From contig CAYUIQ010000041.1 of assembly GCA_964444795.1 (NCBI GenBank), positions 1 through 44,486 on the forward strand: DNA of 44,486 nucleotides, read 5' to 3'. The notes under the pieces are model-generated. The model was not told the DNA's origin and did no database searches. It was given only the letters and a program-made list of their open reading frames with translations. Position 1 is the first letter of the stretch. Every line of letters starts with the position of its first letter. Of this stretch, positions 15,525 to 23,947 are shown in pieces. A program made the position numbers and the translations under genes. This DNA comes from JABMRP01 sp964444795 (GTDB lineage: Bacteria > Planctomycetota > Planctomycetia > Pirellulales > Thermoguttaceae).

Positions 15525-16586
15525 CTACGGTTTCTCGGTTAGCAATTTCAGCCGGCTTCGGGCTTCCGCCGTGGCGATCGGGTCGGCGTCGGCGGCGATC
15601 GCCTCGCGATACAATTGCGCGGCCTGAAGAGGCCGGCCCAGTTGCTGCAAGTTTTGCCCCGCCTCGGCCAGCGCCCGGGCTGCCAGGGGGCCGTGGCGCG
15701 GATAGAGGATCGGTACGCGCAGCAGGGCCAGCGCCGCCTGCTCGTGTTGCTTGTGGTTGGTTCGGGCATGGCCCAACACATAGTAGGGTCCGGCCCGAAG
15801 CGGCTCGGGGATCTGCTCGATCAACCGGCTCCAGGTGTCCAGCGGCGCCGGACCGGCGGTGGGCGTCACCGTGCGCCAGATCTGAGCTTGCGCCAACTGG
15901 GCAACGCGGGAATCGGCAGCGGTGGCCAATTGTTTGAGCCGGGCCAGTGCTTCGCTGCTTCGCGAGCCAGCCATCAGCAGATGACTTGCTCCCAACAGCG
16001 CAACCACCGGATCATCGGTGTACCCGAGCCATTGCACCGCGGCGCTTTGGAGTGTTTCGGACGGTTGGCCGGCGGTCCACGCCAGGGGGATACATGCCAT
16101 CTGCTCGTCGGATATCGGGATGCCAAGCCGCGGGAGCAACACGAACTCCTGGCAAGCCCATTCCACCTGACGCAACGCCCGGTAGCACCAGACGCGGCGG
16201 ACGGTCATCTGTTGCCAAACCCACCGTCGTTTTTCGCTCTCCTTGGCCTCGCGGTACTGATCCACGGCCTGGGCAAACCGGCCCAAGTCGAACGATTCAT
16301 CGGCCGCCAGATGTGCCGCCGTCTTTTCCGACCGGACGCTCACGACCTGATCGGCCGGGTAGGACTGCCGCCGTCCGTCGGGTCGTTCCAGGACCAGTCC
16401 GGCTGCCGAGTATTCAACGACCCGGCCGTTGCGCTCGGTCGGCCGATCCGAGATCCGCAAAATGACCGTATCTTGTGCTTCGGCCGCAAGGCATGGCGCG
16501 ATCAGGATCCCGATCCAGGCCAACCACGGGCGCCACGCCGCCGCTTCGTTCCCCCGGCCATCGGGCATGCGACTGATTTCAAGCAT
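15525..16586 (-). CDS. TPR-type secreted protein of the ExbB/ExbD-vWA operon
   Basis: Start ATG 16586 was chosen because GGAGGAAAGG ends directly before it; the frame is open to 16646. 353 residues. A membrane/signal segment (WLAWIGILIAPCLAAEA, about residues 20-36) leads into a small beta part (TVILRISDRPTERNGRVVEYSAAGLVLERPDGRRQSYPADQVVSV), reminiscent of domains reading out a formatted string or Sm-like folds. Helical TPR-like units follow (ESFDLGRFAQAVDQYREAKE, and at the end ALAEAGQNLQQLGRPLQAAQLYREAIAADADP). It sits between the vWA and exbB genes. Probably a periplasmic scaffold; no enzymatic motif was seen. Confidence 0.78.
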   Translation of the reverse strand: MLEISRMPDGRGNEAAAWRPWLAWIGILIAPCLAAEAQDTVILRISDRPTERNGRVVEYSAAGLVLERPDGRRQSYPADQVVSVRSEKTAAHLAADESFDLGRFAQAVDQYREAKESEKRRWVWQQMTVRRVWCYRALRQVEWACQEFVLLPRLGIPISDEQMACIPLAWTAGQPSETLQSAAVQWLGYTDDPVVALLGASHLLMAGSRSSEALARLKQLATAADSRVAQLAQAQIWRTVTPTAGPAPLDTWSRLIEQIPEPLRAGPYYVLGHARTNHKQHEQAALALLRVPILYPRHGPLAARALAEAGQNLQQLGRPLQAAQLYREAIAADADPIATAEARSRLKLLTEKP

Positions 16587-16615
16587 CCTTTCCTCCGCGG
16601 CGATTCCTTCATGGC

Positions 16616-16664
16616 AGCTACGCTCGCCAGAGCGTGGGAATCCCACCGTCTGGCGACGGTAGCT
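16616..16664. repeat. REP-like hairpin inside the operon
   Basis: 16616-16639 and 16641-16664 are reverse complements at 20 of 24 positions with a single-base loop. All four mismatches are at compensating GC/CG positions around GTCGCCAGA. It lies between the vWA and TPR genes and could set transcript stability or ratio within the operon. Confidence 0.75.
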
Positions 16665-16688
16665 ACCAGAATATTCAGGTGCTGCAAA

Positions 16689-17684
16689 TCACCACAACTC
16701 CTTAACATTGACATATTTGTACTGGCCACCGTTCTGGTCGGCCAGGCGGCGGAGAAAACTGTTGGAGTTTTGTTGTGGGCCGTAACCGAACTCGATCGCC
16801 ACGATCACGATGCCGGCAGCCCGGTTGCGGATCTTGGCCAACTGGTCCGGCGACAGCGGATCGCCCGCGTCGGTGAGGAAGAAGATCACATCGGGGTGCA
16901 GGGCCATCGCCATTTCCAACGCCGCTTCGTGCTTCGTGCCGCCGGCCGGCCGAACCGAGCGAATGAATTGGCGGGCGAGCGTCTTGTTTTGCTCGGTGGC
17001 GAAGATCAAATTTCCATCTCGTCCGCCGGGCCGAAACGGCAGGGGGTTCTCGTTGTAGAAGATGATGTGAAACTGGTGGACCGTTTCGAGGTCGTCGAGA
17101 CTGGCCAGGAGATGGGCCTTGACGGCCGCCAGGGGGCTGCGGCCCGATCCTTCCATGCTCCCCGACCGATCGAAGACGTACACGAATTTCGATCCCGAGG
17201 CTTTGGTCCCGAACACACCCGTGGCCACGCCGGGCCCGTCGAGCGTGCCCTGATTGCCGCCGGTTCCCTCGGTGGCGTTGCCGGCCGAGCCAACGCCTCC
17301 TCCGGGCCGCGGACCGTGACCGATTGCCTGTCGCGATGGAAGGGCCGACTCCTCATTCATCGGAAGGGGATCGCCGAGCAACGCGGCCAGACTACTGGGT
17401 CCGGCCGACTGAGCGGCGGATGCGGCGGCCGCCGATTCCGCCTGGTCTTGCGCCTTTTCGCCCGTGTACAGATTCCGCTTGCCCTGGTGACGTTTCAGCA
17501 CGATCCCCACTTCGCCCGTACGTTCGCTGGCTGCCCCGCTTGGGGGGGACGGCCCGACGGTCATCGCCAGGATCAACAGCCCGGCGGCGTGAACGATCAT
17601 CGACAGCAGCCAGGAAGGCAGTGTCGCGGGACGCCCGTCGCGGGAAGCGGGCCCGTTTTCCGGGATCAGAAGCGGATCGCTCAT
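16689..17684 (-). CDS. vWA-domain protein with TonB/TolA-like membrane anchor
   Basis: ATG 17684 has AGGA upstream and gives 331 residues. A cytoplasmic start of about 22 residues precedes one transmembrane helix, SWLLSMIVHAAGLLILAMTV, containing Ser28-x3-His32, the signature by which TonB and TolA contact ExbB/TolQ. A periplasmic linker follows (44-160), Ala/Ser/Gly-rich, as in TonB-like spacers. The C-terminal half is a von Willebrand A domain with a complete MIDAS: D172-x-S174-x-S176 (FDRSGSM), T250 (GGTKHEAAL) and D272 (FLTDAGD). First gene of the operon with exbB and two exbD. It appears to take the place of TonB/TolA with a metal-dependent adhesion domain as the working end; this is inference from motif and context. 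Confidence 0.85.
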   Translation of the reverse strand: MSDPLLIPENGPASRDGRPATLPSWLLSMIVHAAGLLILAMTVGPSPPSGAASERTGEVGIVLKRHQGKRNLYTGEKAQDQAESAAAASAAQSAGPSSLAALLGDPLPMNEESALPSRQAIGHGPRPGGGVGSAGNATEGTGGNQGTLDGPGVATGVFGTKASGSKFVYVFDRSGSMEGSGRSPLAAVKAHLLASLDDLETVHQFHIIFYNENPLPFRPGGRDGNLIFATEQNKTLARQFIRSVRPAGGTKHEAALEMAMALHPDVIFFLTDAGDPLSPDQLAKIRNRAAGIVIVAIEFGYGPQQNSNSFLRRLADQNGGQYKYVNVKELW

Positions 17685-17827
17685 CGCCCACAGTTCCTGA
17701 ACACGAATGGTCAAAAGGAGTTACGGCATGCGCGGAATTCTAGGCCCATGCAGCGTCGCCGTCAACGTGAGTCGGACGCCACATTCGGCCGCCGCAGTGG
17801 GTTGCCATCGCCTCTGGCAGGCCCCCG

Positions 17828-17856
17828 TTGGCCCCGAACCCGCGCCCATCTATAAT
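17828..17856 (+). promoter_or_regulatory. Putative sigma-70 promoter of def-fmt
   Basis: TTGGCC (17828-17833) and an exact TATAAT (17851-17856) are spaced by 17 bases. The start would be near 17863, about 29 bases before the def GTG at 17892. Position and spacing are good; the -35 matches 4 of 6. Confidence 0.5.
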
Positions 17857-17891
17857 TCTATCAAACTATCCCTAATTTGGAGTGTCTATTC

Positions 17892-18473
17892 GTGCGGATT
17901 ATCCGATACCCTCACCCGACGCTACGTCACGAGTCCAAACCGCTGCAAAGGGTTGACGCCAAACTCCGGAAGATGATCGCCGAGATGCTGGAGTTGATGT
18001 ACTCCGATCGGGGGATCGGCTTGGCGGCCAATCAGGTCGATCTGCCATATCGTTTCTTCGTGATGAACATCAAAGCCGATTCCACGGAAAAGGAGGAAGA
18101 ACACGTTTTCCTCAACCCCGTGATTAGCAAACGTTCGGGATCGGCCGAAGCGGAAGAAGGGTGCTTGAGCCTGCCGGAGATTTACGCCCCGGTTCGGCGG
18201 CCGGAGAAGATTGTCCTTTCGGCGTACGGACTCGACGGCCGGGAAATCACGTACAAACTCGACGGTTTGTACGCCCGGGCGGTACAACACGAAGTCGACC
18301 ACCTCGATGGCGTTCTGTTCGTCGACCACCTAACGCCCGCCCATCGCTTGGCGGTGAAGCAGGACTTGGAGGATTTGGAGCAAGCATTCCATGGAGATCG
18401 CCAGCGGGGCGTGATCCCCGACGACGGCCAAATCGCCGCCCGACTGGCCGAACTGGAAACCTTGAGAACATAG
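17892..18473 (+). CDS. def: Peptide deformylase
   Basis: Start GTG 17892, with GGAG 9 bases before it, giving 193 residues beginning VRIIRYPHPTLR; an in-frame TTG at 17877 is less likely. All three deformylase motifs are present: GIGLAANQ, EEGCLSLPE (metal-binding Cys) and QHEVDHLDG (HExxH). The enzyme removes the formyl group from the N-terminal Met of new proteins, using ferrous or zinc ion. It is followed 11 bases later by fmt, which adds that formyl group to Met-tRNA; this is the classical def-fmt pair. The C-terminal 30 residues (GDRQRGVIPDDGQIAARLAELE) extend slightly past the usual domain. Confidence 0.96.
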   Translation: MRIIRYPHPTLRHESKPLQRVDAKLRKMIAEMLELMYSDRGIGLAANQVDLPYRFFVMNIKADSTEKEEEHVFLNPVISKRSGSAEAEEGCLSLPEIYAPVRRPEKIVLSAYGLDGREITYKLDGLYARAVQHEVDHLDGVLFVDHLTPAHRLAVKQDLEDLEQAFHGDRQRGVIPDDGQIAARLAELETLRT

Positions 18474-18484
18474 GACCGCCCGCG

Positions 18485-19453
18485 ATGCGTCTGGTGATGA
18501 TGGGAACCGGCCCGTTTGCCGTGCCCACATTTCGAGCTCTTTACGAAACCCACCACACGGTCGTGGCGCTGGTAACCCGGCCGGTTCGTCGCCGACACGG
18601 GCGGCGACCCGTCGCGGTGAGCCCGATGCGCGACGTGGCCCACGAGCGGGGGACTCCCCTGTTCGATCCCGAGGATGTCAACGCAGCCGATTCGATCACC
18701 CGGTTGCTACAGTACAAGGCCGATCTGCTGGTCGTGTGCGACTATGGGCAGATCCTCTCGACCGAGACCTTGGCCACCGCCAGTTTAGGCGGCATCAATC
18801 TGCACGCCTCGCTGTTGCCCAAGTATCGGGGTGCTGCCCCGATCAACTGGGCGATTTACAACGGCGACGAAGAGACGGGCGTGACGGTTATTCACATGAC
18901 CCCCCGCGTGGACGCCGGTCCGTGTATCGCGCAGGGGCCCACACTGATCGATCCGGACGAAACGGCCGAGCAGTTGGAAACTCGGCTGGCCGAGGTGGGA
19001 GCGTGGCTGGTTCGCCGAGCATTGGATAATCTGGAAAGCGGCCGCCTGGAGGCCTTGCCGCAGGATACCTCCCAGGCCTGCAAAGCGCCGCGGCTGAAGA
19101 AGACCGACGGGCGGATTGACTGGAATCGCCCGGCCGTGGCGATCAAGAATCAGATCCGCGCGATGGAGCCCTGGCCGAAGACCTACACCTTCCTGCACTG
19201 TGCGGGCAAGAAAACGTCCCGGCTGATTCTCGGGCTGGCGACCGTGGTCGAGGGCAACGCATCGGGCGCCGTGCCGGGAACGATCGTCAAGGCCGTGGAC
19301 AACCGGCTCACGGTAGCCTGTGCCGAGGGGGCTGTCGAACTGGCCGAAGTCCAACCGTCGGGCAAGCGGATGATGTCGGTCGAGGAGTTCCTTCGCGGCC
19401 ATCCCCTGGGCCCCGCCGATCGCTTTGGCGGAGAGGAATCCAAGGGGCGTTAA
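18485..19453 (+). CDS. fmt: Methionyl-tRNA formyltransferase
   Basis: ATG 18485 lies 11 bases after the def stop and gives 322 residues, the normal length. The N-terminal Rossmann-like domain begins MRLVMMGTGPFAVPTF. The catalytic segment is GGINLHASLLPKYRGAAPINWAI (Asn, His and the SLLPxYRG motif), and the folate-site aspartate follows in TPRVDAGP. The C-terminal domain (from about 205) binds tRNA. The enzyme formylates initiator Met-tRNA using 10-formyl-tetrahydrofolate. It is cotranscribed with def. Confidence 0.95.
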   Translation: MRLVMMGTGPFAVPTFRALYETHHTVVALVTRPVRRRHGRRPVAVSPMRDVAHERGTPLFDPEDVNAADSITRLLQYKADLLVVCDYGQILSTETLATASLGGINLHASLLPKYRGAAPINWAIYNGDEETGVTVIHMTPRVDAGPCIAQGPTLIDPDETAEQLETRLAEVGAWLVRRALDNLESGRLEALPQDTSQACKAPRLKKTDGRIDWNRPAVAIKNQIRAMEPWPKTYTFLHCAGKKTSRLILGLATVVEGNASGAVPGTIVKAVDNRLTVACAEGAVELAEVQPSGKRMMSVEEFLRGHPLGPADRFGGEESKGR

Positions 19454-19511
19454 TCCGACCGCATCGAGTCGGCCGGATGGTCACCGCTGGGGTGGGTAGC
19501 TTCCCCGGCGG

Positions 19512-22500
19512 CTAGAACTGTTGCGCCTGGTTGTTGTTGTTGCCCTGGTTGTTGCCGATGACGCCGCTGAAACCCTGACCGCCGGTTCCACCGCGACCCT
19601 GTCCGCTGTCCCCGCTTTGCGTGTTGAACACGTTGACTTCAGCCACGCCGGAGAACAGGGGGACGCAGGTGACGCGGACGTAGCGTCGGTCGGCGGAAAT
19701 CACCGCGGTGGCCGACAGGTTGGTTCCCTCGGGCAAGACGATGATGACCGGTTGGTAACCGACCGCACTGTTGCCGAAGGGGAATCCACCCGCCCCGGCA
19801 AACGCCTGGCGAGCCTGGGCAAAGTCCTGCAGCGTGTCAGGATCGACCTGCGCGTTGAGTTGCTGGGCGAGAATCTGATTCCGCACGACCAGATGGTTGG
19901 CCACGACGTTGGCGATCTGTTGGTCTTCGAGCGAATCGACGCGCCTTCCGCCGTTCAGATCGAAGGCGATCAATTCCTTGTCGTTTTCCAGGGAGATCGT
20001 CTTGTGGACGTGGACTTGCTTGTCCGTGCGGTAGTGGGTGTAGACATCGACGGACACCTTGCCGGCGGTCACTTTTCCCCACACGCGACGGAGCAACACA
20101 CGATACGTGCCGTCGAAACCTTGGGGACACACGTAGGCTTCGGAGTAACCTTCGCTGGTGTTCTCCGACGACGACGAGAAGCTATCGCCAAGCATCACGC
20201 CACCGCTGGTGCTGCGGGGATGGCGGAACGAGCAGACGGTGCCGGCCGGTTCCTCGACCATCATGTCGACATCGGCTTCACCGTCCCAAGAGACAACCAC
20301 CAGACAATCGCGAGCCACCGCGTCGTCGAGTTTGGCCTCGAACTCCGCGGCTTCGGCCGTGCGCCCGGTCTTTTTGAGGCCGTCCAACACGGCCCGGGCG
20401 GTGTGCAGTCCGTCGGTCCATACCTGCTGTTGGTTCTTCGGCCAGGCTTGTCGGAGGATGCCGACGGATGCCCATTTCTTGGCCTCCAGATCGTCCATGC
20501 GGCGGGCCAATTTCAGCCCGTGCATGTGCGGATCGGGCATCGCCGGCTGGATCGCGGCCACCTGACGGAAAATCTCCAGGGCTCGTTTTTCCAGTCCCGG
20601 GATTCGGGCCATGTACGTGCCGATATGCATCAGTCCCACCGGGTTGTCGGCGAAATCGACGGCCGACATCAAGACGCGTTCCACTTCGCTGGGGTCGCGC
20701 TCGTCGGCCTGCATTGCCAGGGCCAGTGCTTCGTACATCCACGGCTGGGTCTGTCCGGCCAGCAGGGCGCCCTGAATCAAACCAATCGCGTGATCGAATT
20801 TCCGCATGCTCATCATCCGGCGGGCAGCCCGATACACGGCGATTTCGGTCGGCTTATTCTTGCCGAAATAGTCGGCCCAGTAGGCGTCGGGATCGACGTC
20901 TTTACTTGTCGGCATACGGATCGTCGTGACGCGGTCGACCGCTTCCGGCTGGGCAACGGCCGGCCGAGTTACCGTGGCGACCGGCGTGACGGGGCTCGCC
21001 GGGGTAGCCGGCTGGTCGCCGATCAGGTTCAGGTCGTCTTCCACGGCGAAGGCGCGGAACCCGGTGACGGGCACCTGGGGGAGGATCTCGGGGGCCACGG
21101 ACCATCCGCCGCCGCCGCCGCCCATGCCGCCGCCCATGCCGCCGCCCATGCCGCCGCCGCCCATGCCGCCGCCCATGCCGCCGACCGTGTTACCGCCGCC
21201 GGACATGCCGTTGAGGCCGCCGAAGCCGCCTTGCATCGACGGGACTTGGATCGGCAGCACCAGATCGGCCACCGGGTAGACCTTGGTGGAGAGCATCTGG
21301 TCGGCTTTTTCCTGGGTGGTGATCAGCAGATACTCGTCTTCGATCACGTAGGTCAATTCCAGTTCGCTGAGCATCCGCTTCAAGTTCGATTTCAGCGACA
21401 TGCCGGCGAAATCGCGCTCGGCAACGGGCGTTTCCGAGGGCACGATCCCCAAGACCTGCTCGATTTCATTGAGGTCGAACTCGATTCGCACGCCGTCTTT
21501 GGCCAACGTCTCATTGAGCGTCGCAACCACTTCATCCAGCGGCGTATCGGCCGGGAAATCGATCTCCAACTCCCGTTCCAAGGCCTTGACGATCTCCCGC
21601 TCGACCGCTCCGGATTGGGCCAAGTCCATCGCGCTGTATCGCTCGATTCGGGTTCGGCTTAGTTCTCTCCAGATCTCGGCGTCGGGGTAAACGATCGGCG
21701 GCTCGCCGGGGAACGGCATGTGCGCCTTCTCGACCTCGAAGAGCGTGTCGACCACCGCCTTCTGCCGCGCGACGCGCAACGCCATGTGGTCGTCAAAATA
21801 CCGGCGGGTCCGTGCCAGGCGGACTCCCGCGACGACGGCCGTATTATTGGGAGCCAAATTGGCCGCCTCCGGCCCGATTTGCTCCTCGGCCACCCGGTAG
21901 TTGCCCTCCTTGACCAGAGAGTTGAACCGGGCCATCAATTGCGTCAGCTTCTCCTCCTGACGCATGAGGTTTTCCGTCAGCAGGCTTCGCTCTTTATCGA
22001 TCGCCATTTGCTCCTGCCGTTCATGGCGTCGCTGCTCGAGCTCTTCCTGCCGGTGGCGTGCCGCCTGAAGGGTCGCCTGAAGCTGATCGATGAGTTGGTC
22101 GCGGACGTCCGGATCCAGGTCGGGAGCCATCTTGACTTGCTGGACCATGTCCTTGAGCGACTGAATGGCGATGTCCGGAGCCTGTCCCATCTGGCTGCGT
22201 GCCTCGTTGATAGTCGTCTGGACTCCGCTCTGAATCACCTGTTGGAGCACTTGCCGGTCGCGCCGCACCGCGTCGGCAAACACGCCGGCCATCGGATCGG
22301 CACCCGGTGCGCCCAGGGCGCCGGGGACGGCCCCCGCGTCCAGATCCAGCGGCACTTGTCCGCCGCGGGCGATCACCCGATCGAGCGCGTCGATCTCGGC
22401 GTTATCCGGGTCGAGAAACTTGGCCCGGTTCAGCAGACGCCGGGCTCCCTCGGAGTCGCCGGTCTGCGCTGCTTGTTTAGCCATTTCGACGAGGTTGCCG

Positions 22501-23627
22501 GCGCCAATTCCCACTTCCTCGCGCAGCGCGTCCAGAGCCGAAGGATCGGACAGCGGAAGCCCGGTCCCGTTGGTCTGTTCGGCGGTCGTGAACAGGGGGA
22601 CAAGGAACCGGTTGGCATCACTCGACGGGGCCGGTTCGGTGGTCCACTTCAATTGCTCGCTTCCCCCGGCCGTCTCGACGGGAATGGTGATCTCTTCGGG
22701 CTTGGCGTCGGAGGCCCTTCCCAGGATGACCGTCGGGCGATCGGTTCGCAAGGGCGGCGTTCGCGCCGGGAGCGTGGGGAACGGAACGAAGACTTGGTCC
22801 TGCAGCGGCCAAAGGACCGTGCCATGGGCCGCGTCGACCAGACGCTGGCCAACCCGGCCGGCCACCACTTCGTCGGCGCCCCCACTGTCCATCACGGCCG
22901 ACTGATCGTCGATCACGATCCCGCCCGTTTGATAGGCCAGTGCCCCCAGCAACCGCGAGTCGGTACCGGGGCCGATACGGAAGCTGGAAACGGGGACCTT
23001 GGCATCGGCCAAGAGATCGGCCAACTCGCCGAATTGTTGCGGCGAAAGGAGCTTGGCCCGGCTCATCCCGTCGCCGATGTAGATCGCCGCTCGCGGGTTG
23101 GTGCCGGATTGATCGAAACTACCCGCTGCCGACTGCAGCGCTTTTTGCATGTCCGTCGAGCCCAGCGGGACCCGCGTGTTGAGTTTTTCCAAAGCACCGG
23201 CCATCTGTGGGCCGGCCGGAGCCACGAAGGCCTCGGTCAGCGGCACGGCATTGACGTCGATGGCCATCAGCTTGACTCGATCCTGGGCGTCCAATCCCCC
23301 CAGAAACCGCTTCAGGGCCGCTAAGGCGGTGGTGCGATACCCCTTGGACTGGCTAGCCGACGTGTCGAACATGACCACGATGTCGCGAGGGCCGGCGACC
23401 GCCTTGTCGGCTCCCACGGTGAGCTTCATGGTGAAATAGTACTGGTCGGGGGCCGTGTCGGCCGCTGCTCCCCCAGGGGTATGCACGGCGGTTAGTTTGC
23501 CGCCCTGGTCCAGATAGGTGTCAAGTTGGACTGTTCCGTCCGCCGTCGCAAGGACGGGAACAAACATGACCAGCGCTGCGAGGCCAAGGGACCATCGAGC
23601 CGATTTCAGAAGAATGTGTTTGGACAT
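19512..23627 (-). CDS. Giant secreted vWA protein with STN-like, TPR and DUF2135-like domains
   Basis: 1371 residues with a signal peptide (ARWSLGLAALVMFVPVLATADG). GGAG lies about 10 bases before ATG 23627. In order: a vWA domain (about 80-260) with MIDAS D88-x-S90-x-S92, a Thr in PLGSTDMQKAL and an Asp in YIGDGMS; a long helical, charged region (about 450-640); a segment resembling secretin short N-terminal domains (about 680-790, SLKSNLKRMLSELELTYVIEDEYLLITT); a Gly/Met-rich hinge (about 800-840); TPR-like helices (about 940-1090); and a beta domain (about 1112-1200, VSWDGEADVDMMVEEPAG) like DUF2135/YfaP. The Asn/Gln-rich end is NNQGNNNNQAQQF. Location: envelope or outside. Role unknown. 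Confidence 0.85.
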   Translation of the reverse strand: MSKHILLKSARWSLGLAALVMFVPVLATADGTVQLDTYLDQGGKLTAVHTPGGAAADTAPDQYYFTMKLTVGADKAVAGPRDIVVMFDTSASQSKGYRTTALAALKRFLGGLDAQDRVKLMAIDVNAVPLTEAFVAPAGPQMAGALEKLNTRVPLGSTDMQKALQSAAGSFDQSGTNPRAAIYIGDGMSRAKLLSPQQFGELADLLADAKVPVSSFRIGPGTDSRLLGALAYQTGGIVIDDQSAVMDSGGADEVVAGRVGQRLVDAAHGTVLWPLQDQVFVPFPTLPARTPPLRTDRPTVILGRASDAKPEEITIPVETAGGSEQLKWTTEPAPSSDANRFLVPLFTTAEQTNGTGLPLSDPSALDALREEVGIGAGNLVEMAKQAAQTGDSEGARRLLNRAKFLDPDNAEIDALDRVIARGGQVPLDLDAGAVPGALGAPGADPMAGVFADAVRRDRQVLQQVIQSGVQTTINEARSQMGQAPDIAIQSLKDMVQQVKMAPDLDPDVRDQLIDQLQATLQAARHRQEELEQRRHERQEQMAIDKERSLLTENLMRQEEKLTQLMARFNSLVKEGNYRVAEEQIGPEAANLAPNNTAVVAGVRLARTRRYFDDHMALRVARQKAVVDTLFEVEKAHMPFPGEPPIVYPDAEIWRELSRTRIERYSAMDLAQSGAVEREIVKALERELEIDFPADTPLDEVVATLNETLAKDGVRIEFDLNEIEQVLGIVPSETPVAERDFAGMSLKSNLKRMLSELELTYVIEDEYLLITTQEKADQMLSTKVYPVADLVLPIQVPSMQGGFGGLNGMSGGGNTVGGMGGGMGGGGMGGGMGGGMGGGGGGWSVAPEILPQVPVTGFRAFAVEDDLNLIGDQPATPASPVTPVATVTRPAVAQPEAVDRVTTIRMPTSKDVDPDAYWADYFGKNKPTEIAVYRAARRMMSMRKFDHAIGLIQGALLAGQTQPWMYEALALAMQADERDPSEVERVLMSAVDFADNPVGLMHIGTYMARIPGLEKRALEIFRQVAAIQPAMPDPHMHGLKLARRMDDLEAKKWASVGILRQAWPKNQQQVWTDGLHTARAVLDGLKKTGRTAEAAEFEAKLDDAVARDCLVVVSWDGEADVDMMVEEPAGTVCSFRHPRSTSGGVMLGDSFSSSSENTSEGYSEAYVCPQGFDGTYRVLLRRVWGKVTAGKVSVDVYTHYRTDKQVHVHKTISLENDKELIAFDLNGGRRVDSLEDQQIANVVANHLVVRNQILAQQLNAQVDPDTLQDFAQARQAFAGAGGFPFGNSAVGYQPVIIVLPEGTNLSATAVISADRRYVRVTCVPLFSGVAEVNVFNTQSGDSGQGRGGTGGQGFSGVIGNNQGNNNNQAQQF
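21105..21235. repeat. GC-rich triplet tract encoding the Gly/Met hinge
   Basis: A run of near-identical CCGCCGCCCATG units on the plus strand encodes GGMGGG repeats on the minus strand inside the giant vWA protein. Such tracts can change length by slippage. Confidence 0.8.
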
Positions 23628-23947
23628 GTCGGATGCTCTCCAGCACTATAGCGGAAACAGTGGGGGCTACCGTGTTCCGTAGCGGTAGCGGAGGCCCACG
23701 AGAGACTTCTCGCCCAGTCTACTTCAATATGACTGCCAAGTATGCTTATTTTATCCAACCCAATAGGATTTTACCAAGGAAAAACCCGGCAATCCTGAAA
23801 AACCGGACCCCGAGCCAAGCGATCTACTCACCAGGGCACGTCTCCTAGAAATCATACGCCAAAAAAAAAGACCCGGCCAGCAAATCGCCGGCCGAGTCAT
23901 AAGTATTTTACGTGTAACAGTTTGCGACTTGTGGGTGACCCCTGAGG
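23628..23947. other. Intergenic region between the giant vWA and acidic-repeat genes
   Basis: About 320 bases, lower in GC than the neighbouring genes. It holds the terminator at 23861-23897 and must hold the promoter of the giant vWA gene, but no convincing -35/-10 pair was identified. Confidence 0.45.
23861..23897 (-). terminator. Intrinsic terminator of the acidic repeat gene
   Basis: On the minus strand, ACTCGGCCGGC pairs with GCTGGCCGGGT (11 base pairs, two G-U), with a 5-base loop, followed directly by C and nine T. It lies 50 bases after the stop at 23948 and separates that gene from the vWA gene downstream. This is the only textbook intrinsic terminator in the window. Confidence 0.88.

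Noticed and set aside
19521..23324. Long plus-strand frames opposite the giant vWA gene
   Set aside because: Antisense of a well-supported secreted protein with signal peptide and MIDAS residues; composition (His/Arg/Asp-rich, no domains) is typical of a shadow.
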